NCBI GenBank assembly: GCA_000696115.1
Contig: JJOH01000019.1
Span: 310,001-374,000, forward strand
Direction of reading: 5' to 3'
DNA from: Streptomyces olindensis
Lineage (GTDB): Bacteria > Actinomycetota > Actinomycetes > Streptomycetales > Streptomycetaceae
Length of the DNA stretch: 64,000 nucleotides
This document shows, one piece after another, positions 62,573 to 64,000 of the stretch. Below the pieces are notes generated by a model that was not told where the DNA came from, did not search any database, and saw only the letters and a list, made by a program, of their open reading frames with translations. Each line of letters opens with the position of its first letter. Within the stretch, counting starts at the first letter, position 1. The position numbers and the translations under genes are program-made.

Positions 62573-63514
62573 TCAGGAGGTCAGCGCCGCGACGCGCCGC
62601 ATGACGTCGCGGCAGAACGCCCCGACGCCGTCGGGGTCGTCGATGAACTGGTTCGGCTTGACGCAGAAGGTCGTGAAGCCCTGTTCCAGCTGCTCGGGGA
62701 GTACCGCGAGCGCCGCGCCCAGGTCCGCCGGTGAGCGGTCGTCGGGGAAGACGGCGCGGGTGCCGCCGATCATCTCCAGGTCGCCGATGTCCCGCCCGGC
62801 CGCCGTCATCGCCTCCTCGAGGGCCTGGAGATCCTCGGGCGTGGGGCGGCCGAGCGGGTGGAAGCCGTGGCCGTACCGCACGAGGCGGCGCAGGACGGGG
62901 CCGTGCAGGCGCTGCCCGCCGAACCAGAGCCGGGGTCCGTCCGGACGGTGGGCCTTGGGCTCGAAGTGGACGTCCCGGAAGGGGTAGTGGGGTCCGTCGT
63001 GGGAGATCGGGGAAGGCCCCCAGGCCTTCGCCCAGACCTCCAGGTGCTCGTCGAGGAGCCGCCCCCGCCGGTCGAAGGGCACGCCGAGGGCGTCGTACTC
63101 GTCCTTGCTCCAGCTGACGGTGGGCTGTACGACGAGACGCCCCTCGCTGATCAGGTCAAGGGTGCCGAGCTCGCGGGCGAGCAGCAGGGGGTGGCGCAGC
63201 GGCGCGAGGACGGCGGCGGCCGCCAGGCGGAGCCGGGAGGTGACGGAGGCGATGGCGGCGAGCAGCAGCAGGGAGTTCGGCCAGGGGGTGTCCGGGTCCT
63301 GGTTGCCCGGGAGGGCGTAGTCACGGGGGTTGCCCATGACGCCGGCGGCGGACGCGTCGGGGCCGAGGACGATGTGCTCACTGACCATGACCGAGTCGAA
63401 GCCGGCGTCCTCGGCCTCGCGGGCCCAGCGGACGGCGGCGGGCAGGTCGGCCCGGCCACCGGTGAGGGTCCAGTTCTCGCTGAGGACGAGGAGCATGCGG
63501 GGCTGTATCGGCAT
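62573..63514 (-). CDS. LLM-class flavin/F420-dependent oxidoreductase
   Basis: 313 aa, luciferase-like TIM barrel of the F420-type group (TIGR03619-like). 'VRWAREAEDAGFDSVMVSEHIVLGPDA', 'LLLLAAIASVTSRLRLAAAAVLAPLRHPLLLARELGTLDLISEGRLVVQPTVSW', 'GVPFDRRGRLLDEHLEVWAKAW', 'RLWFGGQRLHGPVLRRLVRYGHGFHPLG'. It transfers hydride to or from an unknown substrate. It is divergent from the MarR gene at 63625, which may regulate it, and convergent with the LuxR gene. Confidence 0.85.
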   Translation of the reverse strand: MPIQPRMLLVLSENWTLTGGRADLPAAVRWAREAEDAGFDSVMVSEHIVLGPDASAAGVMGNPRDYALPGNQDPDTPWPNSLLLLAAIASVTSRLRLAAAAVLAPLRHPLLLARELGTLDLISEGRLVVQPTVSWSKDEYDALGVPFDRRGRLLDEHLEVWAKAWGPSPISHDGPHYPFRDVHFEPKAHRPDGPRLWFGGQRLHGPVLRRLVRYGHGFHPLGRPTPEDLQALEEAMTAAGRDIGDLEMIGGTRAVFPDDRSPADLGAALAVLPEQLEQGFTTFCVKPNQFIDDPDGVGAFCRDVMRRVAALTS

Positions 63515-63624
63515 GTGGGGTTTCCCTTGGGAGTTCGTACAATTTGAGCCCGAACGACTGGACGGCGAGGATGAGCCGCCGCCGCCCGGGCGTGACGCGT
63601 CACGACCAGACGAAGGAGCCGCCC

Positions 63625-64000
63625 GTGCCGGGCCACCGATCCATCACCGAAGCCGAGAAGCTCGCCGCGGCGAAGCTCGGCGGCATTCCGATCCGCCGGG
63701 AGCAGATGGCGGCGGTGGCGAACATCTACCGGGCCGCGTCCGCCGTGCGGCAGCACCTGGAGAACTCCGTGCTGCGCGGCTCGGACCTGACGTGGACGGC
63801 CTTCGTGGTGCTGTGGGTGGTCTGGGTGTGGGGCGAGTCGGAGACCCGGCACGTGGCGGAGGAGGCGGGGATCTCCAAGGGCACGCTCACGGGCGTGGCC
63901 CGCACGCTGGAGTCGCGGGGGCTGCTGCGGCGGGCGGACCATCCGAGCGACGGGCGGCTGGTGCTGCTGAGCCTCACCGACGAGGGCGAGGAGTTCATGC
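63625..64000 (+). CDS. MarR-family transcriptional regulator, 3' end beyond window
   Basis: The first 125 codons are present. GTG 63625 follows AAGGAG by six bases. The text 'SITEAEKLAAAKLGGIPIRREQMAAVANIYRAASAVRQHLE' precedes the winged helix 'LTWTAFVVLWVVWVWGESETRHVAEEAGISKGTLTGVARTLESRGLL' and the wing 'RADHPSDGRLVLLSLTDEG'. This is a standard MarR layout. It is divergent from the LLM oxidoreductase, its likely target. The protein is cut by the right edge of the window. Confidence 0.85.
   Translation, partial: MPGHRSITEAEKLAAAKLGGIPIRREQMAAVANIYRAASAVRQHLENSVLRGSDLTWTAFVVLWVVWVWGESETRHVAEEAGISKGTLTGVARTLESRGLLRRADHPSDGRLVLLSLTDEGEEFM

Noticed and set aside
1..64000. tRNA, rRNA, insertion sequence, integrase or attachment site
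   Set aside because: No tRNA-like cloverleaf, rRNA text, transposase motif or terminal inverted repeats were seen on either strand by eye.

Overview
This window is a chromosomal segment of a high-GC actinobacterium, almost certainly a Streptomyces. Support comes from third-position GC saturation, GTG/TTG starts after GGAGG-type ribosome sites, many Tat/lipoprotein signals, actinobacterial families (DUF5999, DUF2470 with a DtxR-type iron box, FUSC-like proteins, an ECF41-type sigma factor), and a CYP102B-type fused P450 close to a rhamnose operon. I recall a similar layout in S. coelicolor, but made no database comparison. I found about 62 protein genes (two cut by the window ends) and two gene remnants. 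I saw no rRNA, tRNA, CRISPR array, IS element or prophage.

Region 1 (1-9.3 kb): the 5' end of a GlxA/AraC-type regulator, divergent from a zinc-free MDR oxidoreductase. Next come a Zn-alcohol dehydrogenase/aldehyde dehydrogenase pair with a divergent MarR gene and two palindromic operators, a STAS protein, an exported alpha/beta hydrolase, a DUF4230 protein, a VanZ protein and small hypotheticals. Region 2 (8.2-13.3 kb): a stress-type group, topoisomerase IB and an SDR, divergent from a PolX-like PHP protein, with overlapping SigB-type promoter motifs between them. A HAD phosphatase and a FUSC-like protein follow. Region 3 (13.3-28.9 kb): an epimerase, a ROK-kinase remnant, an APH-type phosphotransferase downstream of the CYP102-type P450-reductase fusion, its PAS/LuxR regulator, DUF3626 and FBP genes sharing a palindromic promoter, a second FUSC-like protein, a secreted lactonase-like propeller, an iron-box-controlled DUF2470 gene, a TetR/P450 pair, and a Cys-cluster/pentapeptide-repeat protein.

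Region 4 (28.9-47.6 kb): after an ECF41-type sigma factor, a PIG-L deacetylase and a peptidase-like hydrolase comes a full L-rhamnose regulon. The leftward operon encodes the ABC importer (ATPase, two permeases, binding protein), the mutarotase and a secreted beta-propeller protein, followed by the LacI-type RhaR gene. The rightward arm encodes the isomerase, a bifunctional aldolase/lactaldehyde dehydrogenase, the kinase, and then LutABC. Together these take L-rhamnose to DHAP plus L-lactate, and the lactate to pyruvate. The divergent promoters between the arms have mirrored -35/-10 elements, each with a TGAAWSGTTTCA-like operator just downstream.

Region 5 (47.6-56.1 kb): an SDR, an ABC-transporter remnant made by an internal deletion, a MoxR/CoxE-type pair, a cupin, a PLP-dependent dehydratase with its YheO/DauR-like regulator, and a zinc ABC importer preceded by two Zur-like boxes. 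Region 6 (56.1-64 kb): an amidohydrolase downstream of a one-permease CUT2-type ABC importer, with a divergent LuxR regulator and a long palindrome between them. An LLM flavin oxidoreductase and a truncated MarR gene end the window.

Starts were set by ribosome-site spacing and family alignment from memory. Operators and promoters are read by eye and are predictions.
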